From: Hysterangium stoloniferum
Taxonomy: Eukaryota; Basidiomycota; Agaricomycetes; Hysterangiales; Hysterangiaceae
Length of the DNA: 64,000 nt
Direction: 5' to 3'
Assembly: GCA_015178975.1 (NCBI GenBank)
Contig: WHVD01000052.1
Coordinates: 310,001 to 374,000 of the forward strand
The notes under the pieces were generated by a model. It did not search any database and had not been told where the DNA came from. It saw only the letters and a list, made by a program, of their open reading frames with translations. Positions 10,492 through 22,701 of this stretch are shown here, piece after piece (position 1 is the stretch's first letter; the number at the start of each line of letters is the position of its first letter). Position numbers and translations under genes: made by a program.

Positions 10492-11860
10492 ATGTCTACA
10501 CAGGCTTCCACCGATTTATGGCTGGAGAGAGCACATTTTAGCGGAATTATCCTGGCCGCTGTGAGCTATGGTGAGACCGCCACGCTTGTCTTCTAGATAT
10601 ATTATGGCACAACTAGCTCGCTCTCCATCTAGGGGCCTTTGTCGTTCTTACCCTGCAGGCTCTAATGGCCATTTTCCGGACGCCAAAACGGAGGGTATCG
10701 AGGCAAATCACAAGATCCCTCCAAAGCTGGTTTGCCCTGTCGGCATATCTTATTTCAACACTCGTGCTCGCGACGGTCGGCGTCGCTGTAAACATTTACT
10801 ATAGCCAGATCGTTTGGATAGACTCCCGGGGCTCGCAGAGACCTGAAACCTTGATTTCGAATGGGCTGGCGTACTGGCAAAATGTGACCGCCTTGTCTTG
10901 GTATGGATGTCCTGCCTCCCCCCCAGAAGATGTATGGCTTATTTCATCTTGATTAGCTATTATATGATGAGTTGGATCCTGGATGTGTTGCTGGTACTAG
11001 CGAAATTTCTGCGCACATGAGCCAATTTCAAACATTTGACTGTCTAGATCTATCGCTGTTTCGTTATATGGAACCGAAGCATCTATGTGGCTTTATTTAT
11101 GTCCACTATGCTATTAGTAAACCTCAGTGAGTGACAGTGCCGTCGCCCCTCGCGTTGCTGTCCAAGAGTGCTCAATAAACTTGTAGTAATGGGCATTTTG
11201 ACTTTGGTCACCTCAACAAAAGGCATAGAGTTTGGCTTCATCAAATATCAACTAGGCTATCTCATCGTCTCCGTATCCACAACATTTCTTTATACGATCC
11301 TCATCGTCGGACGCCTGCTCCTCTTCAGACGGCAGTTTGTCTCAGTTTTCGGGAAGGAACACTCGAGTATCTACGTGTCCGTTGCCACAATGATCGTCGA
11401 ATCGGCCGCTCCGTATTCTATCATCTGCATGTTCTATGTGGTCACATTCGCGATACATAGCAATGCCATCCACTTGGTCTTCTTGTGCATCACGCATGCG
11501 CAGGTGAGTTTCCGTGGCAATGTTGCATCGTCCGAAAAGAAGCTAAACCTGTCTGTTGATTAAAAGGGCATAGCTCAATTACCTATTATTATACGGGTTG
11601 TTGAGGGGAAAGCAATTAATACCGATCTCCCTGGGAGATCTTCTACAGATATTCACCTTACGCCTATGTCTTTCTACCAGGCAGATGGTATGGCAGCCAG
11701 CCAGGTAGTACCTGCGCGTCAGACATCTGAAACGGCACAGGGTTTGACGGGGGGAATAACCTTCGGAAAACCCTCGGTGGACAATATTGATTGGCTGGAG
11801 AATTCATTGAGAAAGGGGGGAGGGGGAGTGATTGATGAGACGGGAGTGAGTGGTTTATGA
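10492..11860 (+). CDS. Multi-spanning membrane protein, basidiomycete family (paralogue 3, unit B)
   Basis: The six exons are 10492-10570, 10633-10900, 10957-10993, 11048-11126, 11187-11503 and 11567-11860, giving 357 residues. The first five exons have the same lengths as in the unit A gene. The last exon is longer because a one-base difference near the end (gggagtttg in A, gggagtg in B) moves the stop and adds nine residues (ending ETGVSGL). Coding differences from unit A are scattered and mostly single bases. All splice sites are conserved, so both copies may be expressed. The hairpin cluster and the 3' end of unit A now form its upstream region, so its promoter context differs from copy A beyond the first 30 bases. 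Confidence 0.86.
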
Positions 11861-14214
11861 TACGGCTATGCTATGGCTTTTATTATACTCTTTCTGTACA
11901 TTGTATCTCTCCACAGTGGAGGATCCAAGCAATTTGACATAGAGGAATTATTAATTTTGAACGACGTCCGAGAAGGCCTGCAGACTCCCCTGTATCTTTT
12001 TGCAGCATCGACAGGATAGCATCTTCTGCGCCGATATATGTATGGCTATGCCATTTGTCAGTCGCTTGGTGGTGGCTTTGTACCACTACTAACGACCCGT
12101 CTAAAATTCGTTGCTCCTGATGCAGATGCGAGAGTACCCTCGCTGTAAGAACGGTAACCCAAATGTCCAGCATCATCGATCGCAGAACTTGAACTCTGAG
12201 AAGTCCTGTCAAGGGGAGGGCGTTAGCTCCGCCGTGTACGCGTAGGAAGGCTCGCTGGTCGAAAAGGCGGGTGTCCTAGCGTGTGCGCAGAGCTTCTTCT
12301 TTTTTGTGGAGGGTTTGATATAAGTCTGGAGGTACAGTATAACCGATATCCAGGACTCCGTTATCAACTCGCTCTTGCCAGGACAGACTACAAGGAGGGA
12401 ATACATGTATGTACACACTACCAGACAGCCGGGCAGGCAGTGTGGAACTCGCAGCCGAGCTCATTGAAACTCGACTAGGGTGGGATTCAAACCGCAGACC
12501 TCACTGCAACTTGTCACCAGTTAAAGCCCCCTGCAGCCTGCTGCCCTATGTGTACAGATCTTCTCATTCATCCAAGGTATTTTTATTTTTATTTTTATTA
12601 ATGTCTATTAAAATGGTCTCCTTCTAAAATAAATGTCTTGTGGGGAGGGTGGGTGGAAAGAATTAAATGAAGAGGATAATATAATGTGGAAAGTGTCAGT
12701 GAATGATAGCTTGACAGGTAGGGAGAAAAAATGAAGAAATTTATAGAAAGATTTATTTTTGGCAACATGATAGCTATTTAGCGGGCTCAAACTGGCATTA
12801 TCAGGGTTATTGAACAATATATCCCGTTGCATGTGTGTATGTAGAAGCGAGTCATGTACCATTGGGAGGAAATTATGGATGTCAAAATAAGAAAACTATG
12901 ACATGTAAGAATTAAATATACTAGATACAAGAATAATACTCAGTATTTCCACGAAGGGTGCCAATGACTGAAGTGCACAATCTACGAAGCTCGAATTTAT
13001 GCTAACTAAAAGACTGTTTTCAGGGACTAAAGAGCTTGTAAAGAATAATGAAATGGCAAATAGAATATGCTAGGGGTGTCCTGGCCTAAGAGGCTAGAGA
13101 ACGGGGGGGGGTGAAGGGAGAGCCTTGGTTCTTGACCAGGCTGCATGAGTTGCAGCTATAGAGAGAAGGGGACTAGGACACGCTTGTTATAACATGACAA
13201 ACAAACTAGATAAGATTGTTAGAGATCAAGACTAATGCGTGCTCGATATTTCTGGAGTCTATCAATAATATTCTTAGATATATAAGATTATAATAAGTAT
13301 TGTGTTTCACAACTATTTTTGCTTATCCAGGGAAGAGGACGATAGTTTTTTAAGCTATTTCATCTAATATCATTTCCTTACGTCTGATTGTTCCGAATCC
13401 CCATAATTACTCATGGTTTGAAATCGAGAGTTTACAGGTATAATTGTAGGAGTTAACAAGTCTTCCGTTGCCTTCTTACTCAACCTACCTTTAATTAAGC
13501 ACCACATTACCCTTCAGCTAGGCGCCCCGCGGGCCTATTACAAGGCAGCGCACAGACGTTGTCCCTCTGTTTCAGAGTAGAAGGCACTTAAGTATCAGAC
13601 GGGGTATTTTCAGGTTCCTTGCTCGCAGTAAATGCTCTGTCAGACCCCGTCAGGTATGTATTTATTTATGTTACTTGATTCCCAGCTTTTCGCCTGACAG
13701 ACGTATAGTGTATCTCAGTATATTTTTGCTTCTAAAGTAGAATCTATCGAATCTACAATCGTTACAGAGTATGAATGAGCGAGAGAGACACCAGTAATGC
13801 TATTGCCACTGGACCGAGATTTACCACAACAAGGGATTGGCACACTCCCACCGAGCCACTTCAGATCGTCAAACCGGAAATCAGTACAACCTGCACAAAC
13901 GCAATCGAAGAATTTAGAAGTGGGAAAACATCCAAAACTGCCGCTACGGCTACGATTGCAACCAGTCCCAGTAGATCCAAGCAGTGCACAGAACGAGCGA
14001 AAGAAACCACTTTGCGCACATGTATCGAAATCTCGGACCGAGAGAGTCCAAGTTTCAAGTTTGAAGCAGGAGAGGAAGAGGGGAGAACTAGTGGAGGAGA
14101 GAACGACTCTCGACGACTGATAGACAAAACAGGAAAGAGGATGGAGAACGATAACTGGAAAGTCAAAGCGAGCAAGGTCTATTGGGTCAGATTCTGATAG
14201 TGACGGAAGACACA
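11861..14214. other. Long AT-rich non-genic part of unit B
   Basis: This is the counterpart of 7012-9479, with a SINE-like copy (12292-12545) and a G9 run. The open frames at 13715-14278 on both strands have the same low-complexity character as in unit A, and I do not call them genes. Confidence 0.4.
12292..12545 (-). mobile_element. tRNA-derived SINE-like element (unit B copy)
   Basis: It has the same head (GCAGTGAGGTCTGC, GGTTTGAATCC), body and A-rich tail as the copy at 7478-7745. It was therefore present before the segmental duplication. Confidence 0.5.
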
Positions 14215-14422
14215 GACGCAAACTTGACCCCTCGACACTCCACTGGGAAATGGCAGAAGAATCTTTACCATCTAACATATCCCCGGAGGTTCTCCTACGA
14301 AATTTCTCGCGAAACTATAAAACGGTCGAGTCTTCAATCCTTACCTCACCGAGACAACCCGAATTTCCCGGTAGCGGGTGGGATAACATTTATACGGTGT
14401 AAACCCGTCGATTTAGGCAGTC

Positions 14423-14964
14423 CTATCAACCATGGTCGTCGTCGGGTCAGGCACAGACAAATCGAGCGAATCGGAAATATTGAACTCCACATCACCTGCA
14501 GTTCGGAAAATTACGAATCAATCTGAGTGGAGCTGGCACAACTAGCTCGCTCTCCATCTAGGGGCCTTTGTCGTTCTTACCTGCAGGCTCTAATGGCCAT
14601 TTTCGGACGCCAAAACGGAGGGTACCAAGGCAAGTCACAAGATTCCTCCAGAGCCTGTTGGCGTATCTTATGTCAACCCTCGTGCTCGCGACGGTCGGCG
14701 TCGCTGTAAACATTTACTATAGCCAGATCGTTTGGATAGACTCCAGGGGCTCGCAGAGACCTGAAACCCTGATTTCAAATGGGCTGGCGTACTGGCAAAA
14801 TGTGACCGCCTTGTCTTGGTATGGATGTCCTGCCTCCCCCAGATGATGTATGGCAAAGTCTTATCAACCATGGTAGTCGTCGGGTCAGGCACAGACAAAT
14901 CGAGCGAATCGTAAATATTGAACTCCACATCACCTGCAGTTCGGAAAATTACAAATCAATCTGA
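14423..14964 (+). repeat. Flank duplication bracketing the captured gene fragment
   Basis: About 110 bases (tcctatcaaccatgg to ctgagtggagc) occur both immediately before the gene fragment (14423-14533) and immediately after it (14855-14964). The downstream copy has aatcgtaaatat as in unit A, while the upstream one has aatcggaaatat. A ggc is shared by both partners at the right junction. Confidence 0.8.
14534..14854 (+). pseudogene. Captured fragment of the membrane-protein gene (exon 2 with intron edges)
   Basis: The fragment spans the end of intron 1, all of exon 2 and the start of intron 2 of the membrane gene, beginning at tggcacaact and ending at gatgatgtatggc. Diagnostic bases (gggtaccaagg, gactccagggg, cctcccccagatgatg) match the unit A gene and not the unit B gene. 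It lacks one C in ACCCTGCAG, one C in TTCCGGACG and about ten bases inside exon 2, so it cannot encode the family segment. No other exon is present. Confidence 0.88.
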
Positions 14965-15865
14965 GTGGAGCATGGTTTGAAATAGGTTCGCACGAGCGAT
15001 CCTATTCATCTTCAAGCACTGCGCCAGCGAACTTGCCCTGTATAGTGGGCACATCAACGAAACCATCGAGGCACTTGCAAAACATCTCCACTATCGGATC
15101 CCCCTCTATGATCGAGCCATACGAACTCGATTCGGATACCGGAACGACATGCGATTGTCGAATATCAACAAATTTACAGAGCTGTATACAATGCATGTCA
15201 GATCAGAAGTTATCAGGAACCAAATCGGCTAGACTCCAGCAAATAGTAATAAACAACCAACCGGTAAAAAAATCGTTGGAACAGCATCAATGTAAAGTTT
15301 CCGAGAAATTGTGTCAATACCGTCATGTCTGCAGCGGATGGTGTACCTTCAGTCTCAAAATATATATTTAGGGGTTGGTGCTTACCTGCTCAGGTGCCCG
15401 TCGCCAAACTGCGGTGCCACCGCAAACGATTTGCCGATTAGTCGCTGGTTGAGCGACTAACCCTCAGTCGAGTTACCCACTTCGTATCGACTGAGGTATG
15501 TTACGAATATTAGTTCTTTCGTTATCTTTTACTTGCCCCTTATGATAGATATTATATTTGTTATACGTATAACTTTTAATATGAGTCGATTCACCCACTT
15601 CGTATCGACTGAGATATTATATTTGTGATGCTGTGTGACAAAGTCAAAAACACAGCAAAGGAAAGTTCTGAGAGCGCCTATCATGGACACCACATTTGAC
15701 CCGTGTCCAGAATAGGCCATACGGCGTCCATCAGAGCTCAGCCTCGTTCGTGTCTTGAAGCCTCTTCACCACTGATACCCAGCAGCTGACAACCTGCAAC
15801 CTTTTCGTATATCCTTCTAATTCTGAACATATAGTTCTTGCCTTAACTAGGCATTTTTGCCAACC

Positions 15866-18398
15866 ATGGGGCCAAATCAGCAGAATGGAAATGAACCAGA
15901 GGCTTCTACTGTAGAAAAGCCAGGAGTATCATCTGCCCATCTTGCTGATGTGAGTTTTTTTTGAGAGCAATTGTATCATGTATTTGCGTCCGAGTAGGGC
16001 TACTCCCTACCATATCCATGAGACGACCATTTCTTGCCTTCACATAGCTTAAGAAGACTGATGCTCTGATCCAGAGACCAACTATACTCTCTCCAGATAC
16101 CCAAGCACGCACGCTCCCTGAAACGCCGGAGGCATCACTGATGCCTGAGAAAGAAAGTACTGGTTTTGGCAAAATCACCGCACCAACAAGGCCATGGGTG
16201 AGAATTTTACCAATTGCGTAGGGTTTGTCTTACAAGTGACTTCGTAGAGCCCTGTTACACTGAGACTATGGTTTGCGGCTTCATTGTTATCTTTCATGCT
16301 TCTCGGGGCAGCTGGGTTAGAGGTCGCACTTCATTTTTCCCAAAAAGACAATGGTGAATTTTTTCTTCTTTTTTGTGCATACCTTTTAAGACTTGCAATA
16401 GGATGGAAAGTTTCAAGTGCAGCCTCAGCTACCAATGGTATTTTGCACTATGTCTACGTCAGTTGGACAGATAAAATTATTCGATGCCACCTGATATAAT
16501 TCCATTAGACGTTACCTCCTGTTGCGGTGGCCATGATTGTCATTTCGCTTTGGGCTTGGACTGATGTAGACATTAAGAGGATGCAAGTGAGTGCTGGTCT
16601 GATGTGCGACCCTTTCAATATATTGAATATTCAACAGCCATACATTGATCTCGCATATGGAAATGCACCAGCGCAAAGATCGTTGTTACTCGATTATTCT
16701 AACAAGCATCCAATAATTGTATCGTTCTATGCGTACCGCCACAGTCATTTCGTAGTCGTTCTATCATCGCTTCTCGTTCTAGTGGGATTAGCAGTTCAGC
16801 CACTTGCTGCTTCGTTGTTCACTGTTAAAAATGTTTGGTGGAACGGACCCAGTTTGTCTTTCCTTTTTTTCTCTCATATTCACGCACTCTTGATTGACAA
16901 CACTTACCAGACCTCAATGTGACAAACCCAAGCACTCTCGGACTTTCATCCACGTTCAATAATATGACAGCTTTCTCAACGGTTTGTTTCATGCTGTGAC
17001 CAATTAATTTTCACTAACACTATGTTCTAAGGCCGCTGGTTTTGTCGCTTCCAAGGTGCTCTATGGTTTACAATCTCCAAATTTCATTGATCGCGATTGG
17101 GCAGTCGCGTCCATGGAAGTTCCAAGGGACGCCATCGCCAACGGAACCATGTTCGCGAATACTACCGCAGTTCAATCTACGGCAAACTGCAAAGCTGGCG
17201 ATACGGTAACGGTCCAGTCATCCATTCGAGTAATGTAATCTGACACCTCCCAGGGCACGATAACCAGCAATGCTACTGGCGTTGGATTTATCCTGGCCGG
17301 TACCTCTGATGGATGTACCGTAAATATTAGCCTACTTACTAATGCCTCTCTTCAATATGGAGTTGACGTTGCCATCTGCCCTAATGCACCGGCCGATCCC
17401 TTTAAACCCGCTGTATTTTGGACCTTGAATCAAGCTTCCCCATCCGATCCCCCCCAATTCGCACTCATTTATTGTAGACCGACGATTGCACTATATAATG
17501 TCGCTGCCCAAGTGGCCTTGCAAACTGGTAACTTGATCAATGCTACTAAAACGTCGAATTCTACTCAACCCAACAACATTACTGATCCCAATGGACTTAT
17601 GGGGGGCCGTGCTATGAACGGCGTCGCCTTTGATCTTACTAATGCAACCACGTATGTTGGACTATTTTGTTTCACTGAACTGTTTTTCTGATGAAAATTG
17701 TCGAAGTTTCGCGCAAAGCCGCGCACAAGTTGCAAAGACAGCACTCACTGCTGCCATCGTTCAGCAGGCGTCTAACTCTGACGGTGGGTTGCCAAATCAA
17801 ATCCAAACCGAAGGATTGATTGCAATCACTAATGATATTTACGTTCGTACATTGACTTCTTCATTTTGATGACAACACTAATCCAGACGGTATCAGGAAC
17901 TATACCTGTCACTCGTTGCGAAAGAAATCTACTTCGTTCCTGCCGACTCGATCTTGCAGGTAGCCACTAAGACATTCCAACCACGTGTCTTCCTTGTGTA
18001 TGTCCTAAGATATAATTTTTCCTGCAATTACTTACCGGATAACCAGCCCGCTCACCACTCACATTCTCGCCGGCGTTCTCGTCCTCATTGCCTTGTCCGC
18101 CGGTATAGTTCATGTCCTACACCACCATGCTAGAGACCTAGTTATTATCCCCCGTCAACCCGGAACTATAGCTTCCGCTGCCGCCTTCACAGCACGATCA
18201 AATATCGGAGACGTGATCGACGGCAACATCGATGAAAAGACACTTATTCGCGTATTGAAGGACAGGCGCTTTAGGATTGATAAATCTACCGGTAGGATTA
18301 TGATGGAGGGAGAAGAAGGATTTGAATATGGAGCTGCTGTGCCGATAGATCGACGAAAGAGCGTGCTCAGGCTTCTGAGTGGTGATACCCAGCGTTGA
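15866..18398 (+). CDS. DUF3433 domain membrane protein
   Basis: The twelve-exon model is 15866-15949, 16048-16197, 16248-16353, 16402-16457, 16509-16586, 16638-16851, 16911-16981, 17032-17205, 17254-17651, 17707-17842, 17897-17997 and 18047-18398; it stays in frame for 639 residues. DUF3433 proteins are large fungal membrane proteins of unknown function. Family marks here are EVALHFSQKDNG after the first membrane segment (about 83-103), a second segment in LPPVAVAMIVISLWAW, then PYIDLAY and RSLLLDYS (about 159-179), a third segment at about 196-218, YLSLVAKEIYFVP, and a last segment at about 525-547 (HILAGVLVLIALSAGIVH). The region between the third and last segments has many N-x-S/T sequons (NVT, NMT, NGT, NTT, NAT, NIS, NAS), as expected of a glycosylated non-cytosolic domain. 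The C-terminal tail is charged and probably cytosolic. Confidence 0.85.
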
Positions 18399-20010
18399 TT
18401 ATATTGCGTTTTTGGCTCTTCAAGTTGGGCTAAGTCTGTTTTCTCTGGTACATTTTTGAAACTATATATCTTTTTTTCTGGAAAGAAAATTACAACTTCA
18501 AGCTATGTAATTATACATTTTGTTCAGTATGAGTGTTGCATCACTGTCCTGAAGAGTCATCGTCTTTTATCCAACATAATCAGTCATACTGGTCCCGACT
18601 ACGAGTCACCCATATGATTCGGCCCTAATGATGTCTTAAAGTCTTGGCAAATTACAAATTAGTCCTGTAAGTCATCAATCCCCCACATTTATAATTAACG
18701 TTTCCTTCACATCCCATTCGTAAACCTCGGCGCAATCGAATGCTACGATTCCACAGAGCTGGAGAAAATCGTTGGATTGGTAGTGGCTTGGTGTAGGGGT
18801 AGTTAGAGCCATTTCAAAAACCGTGTGGTGGACTTCTTATGTTATGTGGATTACTACTATGTATAATACACAAAGTGTCCTTATATTTATTGGGGAGGAC
18901 CCAGCCCGACTAGATGATAACAACTGTGCACGATCCTAAAAATATGTTTATATGTCGTACAATTGCATGCGTTTTAAAAGTCCTGAACAAGTACTAAGGG
19001 TTATTGTGGTCACCGTGTCCAGTGTTTATGATCTTAGTTGAAGATTGAAACTATACGAAGTGTTAATGCATTTGAGTTCAACTCTTCAAATTATTCGAGC
19101 GCAAGAATGTCCAAAATGACTGTAACCTAGAGAAAATATTAAAGAGGGAGGGACTAGCTAGACAGGTGTTTGGGACGCTGCTGGTTTTGACTTAAATATT
19201 ACATAGCAGAGAACTGCCAATATTTTAGGTAAGGGACGTGACTTAAAATTGCTAAAACAATTTCAGTTATAAGGTGTATAATAAACAAGGGGGGCATAAT
19301 GGGTTCAAAGCATCTTTTGAGGTAAGTACTTCATCATTACAAAAATATCGAAACAAGGCACACAAGCCGTTTACGACGATTTTCCTGACTCCAATGAACG
19401 GGAGAAAGATAATACATCTCATGCAAATTATTCAAAACGAGTCTGTGGTTGAGCAGGGGACAAAGGGGTGGCCTGAATACCTTCCGCATGGGATTCTGGT
19501 TCCTCAATGGGTGCCTAATTATTGTGATGGCACCACTGGGTTCATGCCGTAATATTGGGAGAGTTATTAATTTTGGAATTAATATACTTAAGTGATATGT
19601 TCGTTATCTCGAGATGTGTTTTGAATCTCGCACCCCAATTGGCTCAGACTGTAGAGTTGTCAGAGTTGATGTGCTACGGCGGAAGCAGAAGATAGCCAAT
19701 CATTGCTGCTGAGGTTCAATATCAATTCTTAATCTCCGAAAAACCTCTAAAACTTAGGGAAAATTCAGAGCTTTCTTTCAAATTTTTGAAAATGTGCAGG
19801 AAATTTCATGTATTTTGAAGGATTCCCTGGCAATTTTCAAATCGAAACCACATAAGATTTTTGGGGCGTTCTCAGTTGCGGAATGTCGTGTAAACCCACT
19901 TGTTCTTTGCTAGCTCGGCTGAGGACCAAAACTCTCAGATTTGACTGGCAGCGCAAGTTGGGCTTTTTTAGGAGACGACTCACCTCATATACTTTACTAT
20001 CATCGCTATA
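18399..20010. other. Intergenic, no gene recognised
   Basis: AT-rich sequence between the DUF3433 gene and the convergent hydrolase gene. The longest open frame (19274-19552, 92 codons) has no recognisable motif and no splice partners, so I do not call it. Confidence 0.4.
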
Positions 20011-21428
20011 TCAAACCCCAACCCCAAATAGATCTGCAACGGAAAAGCCATTCTGCCAATTAGACATGTGACTATAAAGGCCGCCGATCTGTTCCTTTCG
20101 GACAAAATTCTCGAATGCCGTAGCCATAGTTTCAAATACGAGAGAAGCTGTAAATTCCAAATTTAAACTGTGTGAGCCGTTGGGCACTACTGTCTTCACG
20201 CAGAAAAAAAAGAAAGAAAAATGTTAAATGTGTAATGGCAAGCACTAGTGGCGTGAATTCAACATTACCACAGCAAAGTTCTCAGAATCAGGAAAATAAC
20301 TTGGTTCCTCGGCCTGGAGCTTCTCCTGAGTACAAGGTCCACCATATGGAAGGCACAAGGCTTTGTCAAATTCTCCGATAATCATGAGGACCGGGGCTTT
20401 GAACCCGTTAGCTGGTGCATATACAGCACTGATCTGTGGAAGCATCCATCTAGATCCGGTGTCCTTCGTTAATTCATCCATTTGAAGAACTTTGGGAGAA
20501 TATGATTCCGTGTCACCGTAGAAGAACGTCCGAAAATTGATGTCAGGGGAGGTAATATACCCGGGATCGAGACCTGAAAACCGTCCTGGGTCCACATCGC
20601 TAGCAGGCGTGGTCGGTGCAATAGGTTCATTAGTACTGAAAGTATATTAATGTAATTTTCTATCATAGGAAAAGAAACATACAGGAGTTCCCGCGGGTGA
20701 ACGAATCCTGTCAGGTGGAATGTAAGAGAAGTGTGAGTATCGAACATAAAACATACCAGTGAGCATGAGCCCATCGAACGGAGAGGATCCCCCCTCAGCG
20801 ACGGCGGCGTAGTTTAATATAACAGATCCGAGCGAATGTCCGATCCCAATCACTTTTTTATATGTTGTCTTATGGCCTGTAAGTAAAGAACTCACTCGAC
20901 CGCTCTTAAGATCCCTCGCCAAAGAAGAAGTGATATTCGCAGCGGTGGGGAGCTGACAATCTCGCGACATTTTGGGTCGCGATGTTCGCCCCGTGCCGAT
21001 AGTGTCGAAAGCAAACGAGGATATTCCTTGCCGGCATGAATACTCTACAAACGAGTAATTTTCATATCCGTTCCACTTAACATCCCAATATTTCGATGTG
21101 TATGTTAATCCGTGTACAAGCAACTGGATGGACCCTGGATGCAATCGAAGTTAGGTTAGGTATCCATTAATGATACATGTGACTAACCTTGGAATCGGTA
21201 GTCAATGTTAACTGGCTGGCAGAGTTCCCCATAGACATTGATATTAGTTTGTAGGTTGAAATCTGTAGAGCTAAGTCCGCGCGGAGTAGATGGATCAGAC
21301 GGGATTGTCACGTTGACGAATGTGGGAATGTATCCGAAGTTGCATCTGCATGGTGAAGCAGCCTGGGATGGATCTGTTGCTTTCACAGACAATACCAGCA
21401 GTAAAAAAAGGGGGTAAAGTGTTGTCAT
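20011..21428 (-). CDS. Secreted alpha/beta-hydrolase (paralogue 1)
   Basis: The five exons are 21428-21188, 21134-20757, 20707-20683, 20635-20269 and 20193-20011, giving 397 residues. The N-terminus MTTLYPLFLLLVLSVKATD looks like a signal peptide, so secretion or a vacuolar location is expected. After a conserved SPCRCNFGYIP stretch the hydrolase fold begins at IQLLVHG. The nucleophile elbow GIGHSLGS places Ser at about 181. FAFDTIGTGRTSRP precedes it, IIGEFD supplies a likely Asp at about 305, and NGSHSLNLEF a likely His at about 345, completing a catalytic triad. Substrate is unknown (ester or lipid hydrolysis is the family norm). A 25-nt microexon (20707-20683) joins FVHPREL to the next block. 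Exons 2, 3 and 4 have exactly the same lengths (378, 25, 367) as in the paralogue at 53492. The C-terminus runs past the paralogue by about 20 residues. Confidence 0.87.
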
Positions 21429-21560
21429 ATAGCCACAGAGTGGTAGAGATCGTTAAACAAGAGTACAGGGCGCACCACGTCAAGCCTAATTATATACTGT
21501 CCGAATTCAGAGAAATCGAGCTTGGCAGAAGGCACATGTCAAAGCGGAGTATTTCCAAGT

Positions 21561-22120
21561 CTTTCACCAATTCTCCCACAGTTTGGCGTGAACATTGAAT
21601 GCAAAAGTTTCTCAAGGTTGCGTAATAACCTCGGAGTAATTATCCTTCAAGTTGTCGTGGCCGATTTGTATGTGGTCTTATAGTATTGGTTACACTGGCC
21701 ATCACGCTTCAGACCTTCTGTCGGAGAATTCGGAGTGAAACGTCAGGTTGTCAAGAACTTAGTGACCAAAATTACTTGGTCATGACTTCGGGACAATAAA
21801 AATATACGTTATTCCGAAGAAATCCTCTGGTTGGTAGGTGTATTTTTTTTGGAAAAGGTGTCTTTCACCAATCCTCCCACAGTCTGACGTGAGCGTTGAT
21901 GCCGAATTTTCTCAAGGCTGCGTGATAATCTCTGAGTAATCATCTTTATCATGGCCTGCTCGTATGGGAAGAGTGAACCGTAGACTTACGTTACACTGAC
22001 TCTCAGGCTACAGACCTTCTTCTGGAGAATTCGGAGTAAAGTGTTAGGTTAAAGGGCTCAATAGAATATACGTTAATCGGAAGAAATGCTCCTGTTGGTA
22101 GGTGTATTTTTCTTGAAAAA
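21561..22120 (+). repeat. Diverged two-copy tandem repeat, period 301 bp
   Basis: Copy 1 (21561-21861) and copy 2 (21862-about 22120) both start ctttcaccaa and share tcccacagt, tctcaagg, cagaccttct, gagaattcggagt and ggttggtaggtgtattttt or close variants. There is no coding potential. It lies directly upstream of the hydrolase gene. Confidence 0.75.
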
Positions 22121-22237
22121 GAAAAGTTGGCTGTTTGCATTACGTAAGGCACGTGTTAGAATATCCGGGAATATAGCATGAAAATTGCCAACCTCATAGC
22201 TTCTTCAAATATTGACCAATCACCTCGGAACTGTGGG

Positions 22238-22701
22238 TATATATTCTAATACTATATCTATTGGATTATAATGTTACAATTCTAAAATTCGACCCGTAGC
22301 ACCATTTCCCAAAATCAGAGTCCGTTTGAGCTTGTGAACTCATTTGTGAGCAACTGCTGCACCAAACTGAATGAGCTCATAGTATTTAATTAGGAATGTA
22401 ATTTTATTGAAAAATGACCGCTCCCAGCCGTTGTGGTCCGAATACCAGCCATGGAGCTGTATGAGGCTGGTTTGTATGCAGCTACTGGCTTACATGCATT
22501 TAGACTGCAACAGCTGGGAGCAGTTATTAATTACTACCTAATTAAATCCCCGATAACGTATTACTGGTTAATTCTATTTGGTGCAGCGGTTAGCTCACGA
22601 ATGAGTTCGCAAGCTCAAATGGATTTCGATTTTGGGAAATACGGGTCGAATTTCGAGTTGTAACATGATAATGCATTAGATATATACTATTAATATATAA
22701 T
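22238..22701. mobile_element. Foldback MITE with arms of about 200 bp
   Basis: Nearly the whole element is an inverted repeat. The left arm (22238-22440) has tatatcta, atgttacaa, attcgacccgta, tttcccaaaatc, tttgagcttg, gctgcaccaaa, tttaattagg and gctcccagc. The right arm (22503-22701) has each of these in reverse complement and reverse order. Only about 60 bases at the centre do not pair. The arms are perhaps 80% alike. It has no coding capacity, and I saw no clear target-site duplication beyond a possible TA. Confidence 0.75.

Larger units (their letters stand above)
14215..15240 (+). mobile_element. Fossil of a tyrosine-recombinase-type retroelement ORF (unit B copy)
   Basis: This is the unit B counterpart of 9480-10090, with the same motif blocks (YDRAIRTRFGYRNDMRL, KFTELYTMH). 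It is broken in several places and interrupted by the membrane-gene fragment at 14534-14854. Confidence 0.5.
10461..15590 (+). repeat. Tandem segmental duplication, unit B (5.1 kb)
   Basis: This is the second head-to-tail copy of unit A. It is longer mainly because of an insertion of about 430 bp near 14534-14964 that carries a fragment of the membrane gene and a second copy of its own flank. It ends at atgagtcgat (15581-15590), the same sequence that ends unit A, after which the sequence is unrelated apart from a short local repeat. Confidence 0.88.

Noticed and set aside
13715-14278. 187-codon minus-strand frame in unit B.
   Set aside because: The matching unit A frame is shorter and interrupted, and the peptide is low-complexity; probably a chance frame over old element sequence.
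19274-19552. 92-codon open frame between the DUF3433 and hydrolase genes.
   Set aside because: No motif, AT-rich surroundings and no paralogue in the window.
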